DNA of 64,000 nt from Coffea arabica (GCF_036785885.1 NC_092323.1:1900501-1964500); one strand, 5' to 3'; counted from the first letter of the stretch, positions 23,008 through 36,021 are shown. Translations and numbers: made by a program. The notes: generated from the sequence alone by a model not told the origin.

Positions 23008-26000
23008 ATGAAAGGGGATAGTCGATACATGGTGAAGTTGAAGGATTTGAGCAGCTTTGCACATCGTAAAGTTAATCTTGTGGGCCTTGTGGTTGAGTTC
23101 TCCGTTCCCAGGAGGACCAACGGGACTGGTGGGGTTCTTTCTTCTGTATTTGTGTGGGGTTTTTTCTTCTTCTTTGATATATGTACATAAAATGATATTA
23201 AGCAGAGGTGGCTGGGTTTGAACTTGTAATTGGCAGATTATTGTACGGTTCTGAAGATCATAGACCAATCTCAACAAACTCCAGAGGTGACTGTTAATGT
23301 GTTCATGAGAAACATTGATGGGCTTCCCCACCTTCGTTCCCACAAAGATATCATCCTCCTCTGCAGTTTCAAGGTATAGTGCTACAACTAAGTTGCTAGG
23401 TTTTAACAGGCGAATAAAACTGCTTGGTGAATAACCTCATATTTTGATCCCGCCTCTTCTTCTTTCATTTCTTTTCGCAAATACAGGTGGAATTCTATAA
23501 CCAAAATTATACTGCTGTTTACGACCACAAGGCCTCCTCTTTTGCGCTGTTTGACGGGAGAATTACAAATGACTTCACGCCATATCAAGTTTCTCCGTCA
23601 TTTTACTCTCTACATTCTGATAAACATTTTGTTAGACGTATGAGGAATTGGTCCCAGATTACTCCTTTTGATGCTGGTATTTACAAAACCGGAGTTCTTG
23701 TTTTTACATCTTCACTTTTCGAGTTTCAAACTGTTTTGGCCTTTGCTGTCGCCTGTCAGCATGCTCACGTTTGCTGGTTGAATTGAAACAATTTGCTCTG
23801 ACCTAGACTTGCTTACTATCTGTGTTTTTATTGTTTGTAAGTTGTAACAACGCATCCATCTTCTCAGGGAGCCTACAGTTGCTTACCCAGTGTACAACTT
23901 AATTTTTGCTTTCCAAACATATATATTTTTTTAAAAAAATCTTCCTATTAATTTTTGATCCGTGATTATGCTGAAAATTCTAGAATCTATATGTTACGAA
24001 CTCATAAAAGACGCAAATCATCTCGAGATCTCGAAATGCCTCAGGAAAGAACTGCATGGCAGCTTTACATTTTGCAATTACTTGCTTTCCGAATCTTAAA
24101 ATGTGCTTGGGTCAACCAGTATCCTTTCTATGAATATAAACGTCTTTCCAATTGTATGATGCTGGATGACATATCTAGAGATTCCATCTCTTAATATCTG
24201 TTTGACATTCAAGTTTACTCTGATGACTTAAGGAACCAGTGATTATGCTGTGCTGCTGAAAGATATCAAAGGGCATGAATTTATTGATCTTGTGTGCATG
24301 GTAATTTATAATATAAATTTGTTTCCTTTGCTATGGAATTTTTAACAATATCGTTTTTTTAAACTTCTAATTGTTTGGATTGAAGGTTCTCCATCTGTGT
24401 GAAATATCTAATGACAAATGGATGCTATTTGTGTGGGATGGAACTGATGCTCCCGCCCTTCACTTAGAAAAAGAGTAAGTTTTTGCCACCGTCACTTCAT
24501 GTTAAATGTTCCTGGTGATCTCACTGCATAACGCCTTAAAGCAGAGTGAAATGCCAAAAGAACAAACTTAAAATCTAAGAAGAATGTTTGTTCGCCCTCT
24601 TCTCTATAATTTTCTATATTTCCATGGCGTTACTCTAAACTCTCAAGTGTTTAAAATTGTACCTAGATGTTTTCATCATATGTGAGCTACTAATAACGTT
24701 ACTACTGGTTGAAAAAGTTGCGAATAAGTGCAGATAAGATTCAAACTGGAATGCAGTAACCCTATTCCCTCCATCACGGCTTCATGACAAAACAAACAAA
24801 CTGAATAGAGCAGGAAAAAAAAAAGGAAAGGAAGTAAGAGTGAAAGAAGAAAAAAAGGAAGTAGCTGAAAGGAATTCCTGCCATTTGGTGATGTTTAGTT
24901 TAATTCATTCATAAACATAAGTAATAAAAGAAGCTTTTTGGTAACTCCCATTGGTATGGAAATTCATGTTTGGTATTTTTGTTGATGCATTGAGCTTTTA
25001 TCCTGTATAAACCTGTCCTGCTTTATAATTGGCAGTCAGTTTCATTTTTAAATTCTTTTTACCACAAGGTTTCAATTTGGGGTAATCTCATTGAAAGGCA
25101 AAACTAAAAGCAGGGCCTAATGGCATATGTATTGCAGGGTTGGAGCTGACAAGTTGCCTTTACAATTGGAGCAAACTGGTTTGCCTCCAAATGTTTTAAA
25201 TAATTTCCCTCGTCTTGGCACTGTATTGAGGGTTATGATTGATGAAAAATACGAGCATTTTGGTAACCATTTCAAAATTGTAAGAGATTGGGTTAGAATC
25301 CGTAATCTTCACTGCAGGACTGTTTCGGGCTTGTGGGAAGGTGTTTTGACTCCTCAAACCAAAATTCGACACTTGTCCAGGAATGACAATAGTGTTGTTG
25401 GACATTTGAGGTATCTCCTATTGTTGTTAATTCTGAGAAATGTCAATCAAAGGTGCTCAAGATTTTTCGTTTTCCATATGGTAGAAGTTGCTTTGTTTGC
25501 AGTTATTGAGCTTCACTATATTATTCCTGTGGGTCTCGTGAGGCAGGGACTATAAGGAGAGAATTGCACGACAAGGTTGCTTGCCTTCCTGTATTAGTCC
25601 CACATCTAATTTTTTGACTGGTATTTCATGTTATTTCCATTTCCCTAGTATTAAAAAGTTTTAGCAGTTATGATGCACTTATTATGCAAAGCGATAGGAC
25701 GATATCTTGGCATTGAAATTATTTATTTTTTCTCAGAGGTACCAAATTTTGAGCAAGCTCGTTGTACTACATTAATGGAACTTCTCACGTCACCTCTGGT
25801 GATTTTATTTTATTTTTCTGTACCATGATTATCATTTTACTGTGTTTGACTAGACGTACCTTTTAACTTTGGAATTTCCAGCAAATGCTGTCTGTGCACT
25901 TTTGTAGTGAAACTGAAGCTCATTTCCTTGTGCAGGTTCGTGGTATGTTCAAGTGTGTCGTCCGTTTCCTAGCAGTTCTTCCGGCAGAAGTTGAATGCTT

Positions 26001-26382
26001 CAGATCGCCCACTGGCAGCTATAGGATGAGAATTACCCTGGAGGATCCTACAGCAAGAATACATGCACTTCTGCAAAGTGGAGATGCGGTAGGATTAGTT
26101 TCTTTTCTTATGCTTTGAAATACTTAGCTATTTAAATCACATTTCAATTTATTCTGGGGAATTCCGCGTTTTTGAGTTGGCCAGGATGAATTCTTTGGTG
26201 ATGAGCTAGACATTGATGCACTTGCTGTCAAGATGAACAGATTGCTCGGCATGTCTGAATCAGATAACACATGGCGGAATCCTCCATGGAGTGTATGTTG
26301 TATTGGATTTCATTCCTCGAATGAAAATGATCTTTGGGGAAGTAGGCACTTTCATATATGTAACACTAGACTTGTTACGTGA
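23008..26382 (+). CDS. POT1: POT1, single-strand telomere-associated OB-fold protein
   Basis: POT1 proteins use N-terminal OB folds at chromosome ends. In plants some copies act with telomerase or the CST complex rather than as classical end-binders. Ten exons: 23008-23128, 23237-23373, 23487-23676, 24233-24300, 24386-24474, 25138-25410, 25547-25575, 25737-25798, 25936-26088 and 26185-26382, all in frame, 439 aa (family about 450-470). OB1 covers about residues 5-145 (LSSFAHRKVNLVGLVVEFS, DYCTVLKIIDQS, IILLCSFKVE, ASSFALFDG). OB2 follows with FVWDGTDAP, FPRLGTVLRV and WVRIRNL. The C-terminal part has MFKCVVRFLAV, YRMRITLEDPTARIHALL and WRNPPWSVCCIGF. The first ATG after the last in-frame break is used as start. 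All introns are GT-AG; exon 4 is placed by the frame requirement (acceptor TTAAG at 24,232). A Helitron 5' end lies 0.48 kb upstream. Confidence 0.93.
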
Positions 26383-27209
26383 TACTATAACTGCATTTAA
26401 GGATAGCCAGTCATTAGGGTTTTGAATCATACTCTAGAGTCTAGACTAAAGGGTTTGCTCCTGCAATAGATGTAGTGGTTATTATGTATTGTTTGATTGT
26501 CCAGCATTCGATTTACTCGTGGCCTTTGAATGATTCCTCTTTGTGGTGGTAGCCGCTAGCCAGGAAGCAAGAATGCAAGTGAAGATGTTGTGCGTGTTTA
26601 GAGTTGTATGTATATGATTAAGCGTCCCCCGTTGGGGACAGGCAGGCAGTAGATAAAATAACTAAGCAATTTTTCCATAGAAAGAAGTCCAAAGGGAGAG
26701 AAACAGTTTAAAACTTTTATAAGGTTTTGTTAGGAAAAGAAAAGAAAAAAAGGGATTTTACTCCCCTAGAAATTAATAAGTTCCACTAATAATCTGGACA
26801 TTCATTCGGAAAGGGGGAGCAGGTGCCAGTTTTGCCTCCGATAGCTCACATCCTGCTACTACATGTCGGAGGATGTATTTCAGACCCCCAGAAAGAACCA
26901 GAAGCTTTATGTCATATTAAAAAAAAGTAGAAGAAAAATGTAAAAAAAGATGTGCTAAGTTATTTGAAAGTCAACGGCAGGAAAAGGAAATGGCGGAAAA
27001 TAGTTGCCATGAGTACGGGCTGTGGTGGCAAAGAAGTCTACGTCCCTCCTCCACTCCCCTGGTTCCATGAATCATACTATATATCAACAGACTAGTCTAT
27101 AGTCTATAGTCTATACTACTGTGAAAAAAAAAAAGTAGTCTCTTCCTTATCTGATGATTTGAAAATCCCAAATTCATTCCGGAGTCCATCATTTCATTCC
27201 CTTCCCTCC
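26383..27209. other. Intergenic between POT1 and the M48 peptidase
   Basis: This contains the POT1 3' region and the M48 promoter. A triplicated TAGTCTATAG motif occurs at about 27,092-27,115. A short hairpin (CCCCCGTTGGGG, near 26,624) is not followed by CTRR, so it is not a Helitron end. No gene seen. Confidence 0.5.
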
Positions 27210-30011
27210 ATGGCTTATATTCCTCTATCTTCTTCCCTCAATCTCCCCGCAGCAAAAGTTTCGCCTCTCACTCGCAGCTTTCGTGTTACTACTGCTAGTA
27301 CCGTTGGCAGTAAAGAAAACCTCGCGGTGTCGTTCAGTTTGTCCTCCCTTCGCCCTAGACCGCCCAAGATTCACCGGATATTTAGATTAACGGTATCCGG
27401 AGCTGCCTCTGTTGTATTTCGAAATCTCGACGCCGATGATTTTAGGCATCCTCTCGACAGACAGGTATGTCATGGAGATGTACTCTTTCTTCTTTGTTAA
27501 TCGTCTTTTATCCCACTCCCACTTATTGTCGGTGATCTATTGAGTTCCTCCCAAGTGTTTACTAGGCTTTGCGTTTTTTCTCTGCATCAGAATACTCTGC
27601 TTCTGAGAGCCGTTCCCGGTTTAAATGATATTGGAAAAGCATTGCTAGGTGCTCCTTATTCACCATTCCTGGTTTCACTTTATGATTTCGTTCTTCATGT
27701 GCTGATTTTCGCTTACGAGTACTATTAGTTAACAATCATCTACGGAACTGTTGCTGGAAGCTAGTTTGACTGCGTGAAACTGCAGGAACCGTCACAGAGC
27801 AGGTCATGCTTTTGGAGAACATTGGTACCTCAGTTCTTGTTACGGAGAATCAGGTCATTTTTTCTCTTTCAGGAATCCATTTTCCTCCACGTGTTCAAGG
27901 AAGACTGACTATTTTCTTACACGAAATTGTTTCCTTTCCAATCTTGATGCCGTTCGAAAAAAAACTTTGGAAATCATGCGCTGTATGGATTTTGTTGAAG
28001 CCCATTGATGTGCTGCAACTGCTTTACCCTGTCATGGTCCCATTTCCTGGATGCTTTTTGACTTTTTACCTTCGCTCTTTAACTGTTGAAAGGTGACAAT
28101 TGATATTTCATGCAAGTAGGCGCTCTACTCTCCTGTGTCCGACTATGTCTTTGTTTAAACGATAGGCTGCTTCCTTGTTTTACTGGATTTGATGTGACCT
28201 TAGTCATTTGTCTTGCATTAACATGTATTTCCTGTTTGTTGTTCTTAGTTTTACATGCAGAAGAATGCCATTAGCTGCGTTTCAAATTAACTCTTTAGAA
28301 AACTAAGTTGCCTAAAGGAAGAAGATTCTCTTTAACTTGTTTTCAATTGCCTAATTTGAGTGTTGTGTGTTGTAACAGCTCCCAGAACTTCATTCTTTAA
28401 TGATTCAGGCCTCCCACATTTTGAACATCGAGTCTCCTGACTTGTATGTGCGTCAGAGTCCCATCCCCAATGCTTACACGCTGGCTATCAGTGGTAAAAA
28501 ACCATTTATTGTGGTTCACACAAGCCTTGTGGAGCTTCTCACTCGAAGGGAGTTGCAGGTTTTCGTTATATTCTTTTTCTACAGTCACGCACATCACATC
28601 GCACACCTTATGGGTCTTTCTACCTTTGCTGGCGTATCAAAATATGTTTTATATGTGCTTTAAGCTGAATATTCCAGTTCTATGACAGGAACTCAATGAT
28701 GTGATGTTCTTTTTCTTTTTCTTTTCTTCGATTTAGTTTTAAGCAATTTTTCCGTGCATATGCAATCACTCATTCAGTCACTAACTTACTCAATTAGATT
28801 GCTGACAACATTTCTTGGAATGGAATATTTAGGCTGTTTTGGCTCATGAATTGGGTCATCTGAAATGTGACCATGGTGTTTGGCTGACATTTGCTAATAT
28901 TCTAACGCTTGGAGCATACAGTCTTCCAGGTACACAATTTTTATTTAAGAGATTTGACGGGTACACAAGTAGATTAGGCAGTATGATCAGATATAGGAAG
29001 CATGGTACCTACTGTTGTTTTTTCTGATTTGTGCTGTTTTGTGGTTGATAGATGTGATAATCATAACCAGTTAATTATTTTTATTGTGCTAATTTGAGAT
29101 CAGGCGATCTTATTTGTCTGTCATGCTTCCTGTGTGTGAATGGGAGCTGGCATCTCCATTACTGGTTATGGACAAATTTTGCCTTTTGTATCAGTTATCT
29201 GGGCTATCTACCGGATGTCATGTCGAGGAGAAACTAGATGCTTACTTTTTTTCTGATCAGGTTTGGACTCTAAAAATAAAGGAGTTTGTTTGGATTGAAG
29301 ATTATTTGGGACAAAATTTTCCTAATTTTTTGTAAGATGTGATGTAATAAAAATGTGTTTGAAAAAGTAAAGAGTTGGTCAGAAAACGCATTTAGAGAAT
29401 CTTTAGAAAATTATTGGTCAAATGATATGTATCAAACAAACCAAATAATACCACCATTTACAGGTCTTGGTGGTTTAATTGCCCAAAGATTAGAAGAACA
29501 GCTTCTGCGCTGGCTTCGAGCTGCAGAACTTACATGTGATCGTGCAGCGCTTCTTGTTGCTCAAGATCCAAAGGTATAGAGATTTGGAAACAACCTTATT
29601 TGGGTGATTGGCCTAAATCATGGAATTAACTTGTTATTATATCTCATGCTCCTACAAGAGGTGGTCATCTCTGTTCTCATGAAATTAGCTGGTGGTTGCC
29701 CCTCATTGGCTGATCAACTAAATGTGGATGCTTTTTTGGAGCAAGCGCGCTCTTATGACAAGGCTTCCTCAAGCCCAGTTGGGTGGTATATAAGGTGCGG
29801 TAGTGTTTTCAGAGCACTGCATGATTTGAATATCGATACGTTGAGCTAAATGCTTATTTTCCCACTCAGAAATGCTCAAACAAGGCAACTTTCACATCCT
29901 CTTCCTGTTTTACGCGCAAGGGAGATTGATGAATGGTCTAGAAGTCAAGAATACAAACATCTTCTTACACGTGCAGTTGTGGTCAATCCTATGCAAAGAG
30001 TAGCTATATAA
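27210..30011 (+). CDS. PGM48: Plastid M48 zinc metallopeptidase (plastoglobule PGM48-like)
   Basis: The Arabidopsis counterpart is, from memory, At3g27110, a plastoglobule-associated M48 peptidase promoting leaf senescence. Eight exons: 27210-27464, 27591-27648, 27786-27853, 28379-28558, 28833-28929, 29464-29573, 29661-29794 and 29870-30011, in frame, 347 aa. The first ~70 residues are Ser/Arg-rich and poor in acidic residues, as in a chloroplast transit peptide. Mature landmarks are FRNLDADDFRHPLDRQ, LYVRQSPIPNAYTLAISG and the zinc motif HELGH (His192, Glu193, His196). The likely third ligand is the Glu in RAAELTCDRAALL, followed by VLMKLAGGCPS and LPVLRAREIDEW. The strongly hydrophobic stretch after HELGH (VWLTFANILTLGAY) is typical. 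The ATG at 27,210 is the first in frame. Intron 5 contains a MITE ending 23 bp before the exon-6 acceptor. Confidence 0.94.
29285..29440. mobile_element. Diverged MITE in intron 5 of the M48 gene
   Basis: The left end TTTGTTTGGATTGAAGATTA and the right end ATGTATCAAACAAA are inverted. AAGATGTGATGTAATAAAAA resembles the family interior. The copy is more diverged than those at 5,703 and 15,575. It ends shortly before the acceptor of exon 6 (29,463). Confidence 0.5.
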
Positions 30012-31961
30012 GGATGATGAATTTGATTACTTAAATAGTGCAAATTTACAGGTATGTGTTGGTTTTTTTCAGTATTTTGTTGCTTCCTTTTGCCCTTTTG
30101 CATTCATAAACTTGTCCCTCGTTTTCCCTGTTGATTTTGCATGTTTTGCCTATGAGACGGGAGTAGGGAATTATTGAAGCCACTGGTTCTGTATTATGGT
30201 CCTATCTGATTCCATTGTAACTTTTGAAGAGTTTTCCTTATATTTTTTTTGTCAAAACAACATTTTTACCACCATTCTCGAAGACAAGGTAAGTTTTGTC
30301 TACTTCGGTTCAGCGGGAGTTGAGCGAGACAATTTGTTGATCTACTGATCTTTTATCCTCGTGATGCATATCATATGTGCCCTCAGTCACCTTATTTGCG
30401 CATTGCAAACTTATGTTAATGTTTATGTTTTCATTGATGATTTTCTTTGCTGCTCCATGCATAGATCAGGCAGCTATGGCGTATACACAGGAGTCCAGAT
30501 GAGTGGCTGTAGTAGATTTACTTGTCATGCAAAGCTCTGGTAGATCGATCATTGAAGCAGCTGTTCTTGACTTTTTGACTGATAGTTGTATATTATGCTA
30601 GTGAGGAATGTATCTAGTCTTGAATTTAACCCACATTTCCCCACCCAGGAAGAAAAAATTCGGGGGATGCAATCGAGGTTTGCAGTTTGGAGTTAGGGAT
30701 TGTACCGTATTTGTATAGACACGACATTGTATGAACTGTTCACACACAAATGAAAAATTCGATGTTGGTGGTGTCTATTTCCTCGTCCTACCAAAGGAAG
30801 AGTCGCTTCCACTCAATTTCTAGCTCTCTCACACATTGTTTTTTGTCTTTCCTCCAGCTGACAATTATAAATGTAATGAATCTTCCGCTCATTCTAACGA
30901 CAAATGAAATAGAGTCAGTCATTCTTTTCTGTAATTCCAATTTGGAAATGGGTTGCATTCTCTAGGCGAATGGGAGTGTAATATACCATATAATTGTTTT
31001 TTTTTTTTTGATAATAATATACCATATAATTGTTGAAAAAGAGCCATGAGAAAGAAGTAAAGTGGAGTGGTAACATGCTCTACATGAAATAGAAACGGGA
31101 AGCACTTAAAACCGCAGATTTTAATTCCATCCTTGCTCAGTTTAACCGTATAGCTTTGACGGCTTATCGGCACTGGAATAACTGTATAGCTTTGTCACGC
31201 ATAGAATATATTCCAAAAAGTTTTACTGTATGATCTTTAAATGTTTTTTTTTTTGTCAAATAATAAGTATCTGAACTATGTGACTTTCTAGTTTTTAAGT
31301 CACCATTTTGCGCCTATAGTTATTGATACGTGAGGCACAGATCTGAGCTGGCGTCTGCATTTTTAGTCAAAAAATAAGCCGGAAGTATAATTTGAGACCA
31401 AAATAGTACAATTTATACATGTGATCGATGCTTATTTTTAGGAGTTTTTGTCGAAAAATATATTGTAATAATTTTGATGTATCGTGATGAAGTAAAAAGT
31501 TGATTGCGAAATATGTTCGGTCCAAAAATCACTTTCCAAACAAGGGTACCTGGACCGGATTGAATGATATATTGGTGGACCAATCCGACGGCGCGGAAGT
31601 TGTAAGATGATTGATGATCAAATGTAATACTAGTGAGAGTGCGAGACGAGTAGGAAAGAAAAGGATACGGCATTCGTGATTCGTGTCGTCCAAAGCTGCT
31701 ATGCTGGCAGTGGTAGGGAATGAATCATGAGGTGTCCGTCCAAAGCTGCTATGCTGGCGGTGGTAGGGTATCCTGTGGCATAATTCCTCGTCCTTTTCTT
31801 CTCCTTCTTCCCTCGTTAAAACCCAAACATCAACCATCCAACAAACAGCCTTATTCATAGTAACATAAAAAAAAAAAAAAAGAGGTACTCCTCCTCCTAC
31901 GTTTGTTATCATCAATTTCCCTGTCCTGGGATCTGCGATTGGCGCCTGCCTACCGATAACA
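30012..31961. other. Intergenic between the M48 peptidase and sulfite oxidase genes
   Basis: No gene recognised. TACCATATAATTGTT is repeated around a T-run (30,983-31,035). A 33-bp direct repeat beginning GTCCAAAGCTGCTATGCTGG occurs at 31,687 and 31,738, close to the sulfite oxidase promoter. The last ~150 bp are pyrimidine-rich and probably the 5' leader. Confidence 0.5.
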
Positions 31962-34900
31962 ATGCCTGGATTAACTGCACCTTCTGATTACTCTCGAGAA
32001 CCCCCTCGTCACCCCTCTCTTAAAATCAATTCCAAGGCTAGCCCTTCTCTTCTCTTGTAATTTGTTTTGTGTTCGTCTTTCTTCCTTCGATTTTTATTTA
32101 TTGGCTAGTTGTTTGAAGTATTTATTAGTGAAATGCCTTTGTATATCTAAGGCATTTATATTTCCCTCTCGTATGATCGATTCTTTCGTCTGCAGCACCA
32201 AGTCCCCCCCCCCCCTCTCCTTTTTTCTCTTTCTCTTGAATTGCAAACCTGAAGCGGTCTTGATGGTCGTAATCGGTAGTAGTTTCCGACGTTTAAATCA
32301 AGTAAATTAGCATCCTTGTCATGCTGCATTAGCATGCTTCGGAGGTATTCCTCCATTATCTGCTAAGTGGACGTCTTATTCATTCCGTTGATGGGCTCTC
32401 CAGATGGTGTGCTTGGCATCTTATAATACTACAAAATCAGTAAACTTTGAATATGAAATTGTTGATAGCATAGTTTTCTATGTTGACTTTGGCCATTTAT
32501 ATGAATACAATTGGTTTTGTGGGATGTTGTTCGGTCGAATGAATAGTCATCCTTCTTCTTCATTTACACTTTAGAGTTCTTCACAATTGTTTTCTGAAGC
32601 TTTTGAGAATTATAAGATCTGTTCTCATTCTTGTTTCAGGAACCCTTCAATGCTGAGCCACCTCGCTTAGCTTTGATTTCCTCTTATGTGACCCCTGTTG
32701 ATTATTTCTACAAAAGAAACCATGGCCCAATACCAATAGTTGAAGATATAGACAGGTCTATCCTTGTTTTTCTCCATTTTCTCGCGCAAGTGGTAGATAG
32801 AATGTAGTGACTTATATCTTACATCCCTCATTGACTCCTCTTGTTCTATTGATCAGATATTTCGTTTCTATAAGTGGTTTGGTACAAAATCCAAAAGACA
32901 TATTTATGAAAGATATATGGTAAGTGATAGGCTAATGGTGGATGACTTATAATACTTACATTATATTCATGGGGATGAAGAACCTTGTCGTTTAATTAAC
33001 AGGAGTCTTCCAAAATATACAGTCACTGCCACTTTACAGGTCATTCCTTTGTTTTTTTTAAATTTTTTATATATGCCATTTTTATCTTAATTTTCATTTT
33101 TCAGAAGTGATTGTGCATGCTAACTGTAATTTATTAATGTGGTGTTTCTCTTTTGCAGTGTGCTGGTAATAGGAGGACTGCCATGAGCAAAACCCGCAAA
33201 GTGAAAGGAGTTGGCTGGGATGTTGCTGCAATAGGAAATGGTCAGTGGATGATGTTGCATCAACTAAACTTTTCTTTGGATACCATGATAGTTACCACAT
33301 TGTCAGTGTATCTTTTCAGAGCTCTCTCTCTCTCTTTGTATTCTTATGAAACTTAAAGCATACTTATCCTGACTGCATCTCGCTCAATTTCTGTATGCAA
33401 TTACGATTTTCCATTATCATCTGTGCATGTGTTCTTTGTTAGAATGGCTTATTGATGGAGTCTCTCTTTAACATTACCATCGATTCATTATCATGCAGTG
33501 TTGATCCAATTGAACTGTCTAATTGGGCCAGTCCTTCCTAAACCCTTTTTCTTTTAAAGATTTGGTGGTTGCATTACAGTAGTTGCCAGTTTTCAGTTTC
33601 AATGTATTCGGTGAAGATCGTCCAACAGGAAATTTTTAAAGAGTAGAATGACCATGAGTAGTTAGCAAAAAAGAATATGTCCACAATGACACCTTTCCTT
33701 TTTCATTTTTTCCTCCTGATGCCTAATGGGAGCATTTTTAAAAAGGAATTGATACTCTTGCGCCGAGTCTCTTCATTTATGCATATCTCTTATGGTTTTT
33801 TGTGTTTCAGCTGTCTGGGGTGGTGCCAAACTGACAGATGTTCTTGAGCTTATTGGCGTACCCAAGTTGACAAGTGTTACTCCCTTAGGAGGAAAACACA
33901 TTGAGTTTGTGAGCATAGATAAGTGTAAGGTGATTTTGTTAGCCTTCATTTTACTTTCGCGAAATTTATCTTTTTTCAAAATATTCCCTTCCACTGGTTG
34001 ATTAAACTGTTTGGTGCTAATAATTTACATGATCGAATTATATTCTCATAGGAGGAACATGGAGGTCCTTACAAGGCATCAATTCCATTATCTCAAGCCA
34101 CAAATCCTGTAGCTGATGTTCTGTTGGCTTATGAGATGAATGGGGAGGTATTGTATGCACTAGAATGTCATAAGTTAGATTTTAATTGGAATAAACTTCA
34201 CTACTACTCTGTAAAATGTATCCCATCATAACATTCAGTCCCATATATGCTTCCTTTAGTTAAATTATGTCTTGCAATGTTGACCAAAAAATTGAATAAG
34301 ACAAAAAAAAAAAGAAAAGGATTTTTTGTGGCTTTCAATGATTGAATTTTGGCCGGGAGGTTAATATGATAAATTATCTGACAATATTATTGGTTTGCCA
34401 CCATCTAAAGCCTCTGAACAGGGATCATGGCTATCCATTGCGTGTTATTGTACCTGGTGTTATAGGTGCTCGTTCTGTCAAGTGGCTTGATTCCATCAAT
34501 ATAATTGCAGAAGAATGCCAGGTTAGGACGATGGCTTTCAGTTCAATGCGATTATGATTTTGGCTTGGCTTTTAAATATGTTTTTTTCTTTGTCTTATTC
34601 TCATTTCTCTTGGTTGACCGGTTTTTGTACTTTACAGGGATTCTTTATGCAGAAGGACTATAAAATGTTTCCACCTTCAGTTGATTGGGAGAATATTAAT
34701 TGGTCAACCAGGAATCCCCAAATGGATTTCCCTGTTCAGGTGATTGCCCGATGCAGTCCTTTATTGATTTATTGTCCTGAGGTTAGAAGAGTTGTGCTCC
34801 AAATAATTACAAGAAATTCGATTTTACCGTATGCTAATGGAGGGTATCCTGAAATAACTATGTCTATTATCATATTAATGAAGTGATGCAATTCCGATTA

Positions 34901-36021
34901 TCAAACTGTTATCAATTATTAAGATCTGGTTGTTGGATGATTAGAGTTCTATTGACCTGCTTATTGTTTTGCTGTTGACAGTCTGCTATATGTTCTTTGG
35001 AGGACATAAATTTCGTAAAGCATGAAAAGGTTGGCTGCTTCTGTTAACAGTATACTCAGTTAGGTTGAGCTGCACAGTTTCTGTTTTATTTTACTGTATA
35101 CTTGCATTGTATTTCTTTTCAGATAACAATAAAGGGGTATGCAGTATCAGGAGGCGGGCGTGGCATTGAGAGGGTAGATGTATCTATTGATGGTGGCAAA
35201 ACCTGGGTGGAAGCTTCCAGATACCAGAAACCTGGTATTCCATACAATGCTGGAGATTCTTGTAGTGACAAGTGGGCATGGGTGTTTTTTCAGGCTGAGG
35301 CTGAAGTCCCACAAAGTGCTGAGATAGTGGCCAAAGCGGTGAGCAAAACGTTTCTCATTATTTAGCTACTTGGCTTCTTTGTTTGAATATCTACAAAATT
35401 TTATGTTGTCACATAATCCAAGTCATGCGCGTGAACAATAAGATCTTTTTTATGAGAAGCATGTCACGATTATACAAATGGTCCATGTTTTTTGCAAGGT
35501 GATGCATAGTGCCTGGATGTGTTCTTAATGAACCCATTTGGTTTTTCGTATATGATCCTAGCTAGTGCAGAGATCAAAAGCGCCAATATCCTCAAAATTT
35601 GCATCTGTGCAGTTTGTAGAGGTGGTGACCTGTCATGCCTGCTCGATCTTTGTTCTTTCGTAGGAGATCTAGTTATACTTTTTAAACAAAGTCATTTTAT
35701 TGATGGGAATTCATATCTCTTAGTTTCTTCAGTAGTTGAAATTGAATTGTAAGGTGAAGAAGGAATGTCAAATTGCATCGGAGAGATGCATTAGATAACC
35801 TGCAAGCTAGCTTCTGTGTCTGACTTTATAATCTTTGTTGTAGCTTTTAGTCATTGATTTGGGGTGTCAAGACTTCTCATTATTTACAAGTCATCTCTGA
35901 CCAGGTAGATATAGCTGCTAATGTCCAACCTGAAAACGTTGAAGTTATTTGGAATTTGAGAGGAATACTAAACACCTCCTGGCATCGAGTTCATGTCCGC
36001 ATTGGTCACTCAAATATGTAG
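31962..36021 (+). CDS. SOX: Sulfite oxidase, peroxisomal molybdenum enzyme
   Basis: The enzyme oxidises sulfite to sulfate with oxygen as acceptor, giving hydrogen peroxide, in peroxisomes. Plant SO has the molybdopterin and dimerisation domains but no haem domain. Twelve exons: 31962-32036, 32640-32755, 32857-32919, 33003-33039, 33159-33240, 33811-33929, 34052-34147, 34411-34521, 34638-34739, 34982-35029, 35123-35338 and 35905-36021. They give 393 aa, the same length as I recall for Arabidopsis SO. The Moco-ligating cysteine is Cys98 in [14 protein letters not shown]. Other landmarks are [74 protein letters not shown] and [14 protein letters not shown]. The C-terminus is SNM, a PTS1-like tripeptide (Arabidopsis ends SNL). 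Intron 1 appears to start with GC (AAG|GCTAGC) because no GT donor keeps frame; other introns are GT-AG. Confidence 0.96.

Noticed and set aside
23955-24194. Basic 79-codon frame within POT1 as an extra exon
   Set aside because: It has no similarity to POT1, and exons 3 and 4 already join in frame across it.
22526-26382. POT1 as cargo of a Helitron beginning at 22,526
   Set aside because: No CTRR hairpin 3' end was found after POT1, and the gene has a complete, frame-consistent ten-exon structure as expected of a native gene.
26600-26660. Hairpin CCCCCGTTGGGG as a Helitron end
   Set aside because: No CTAG/CTRR follows at the right distance.
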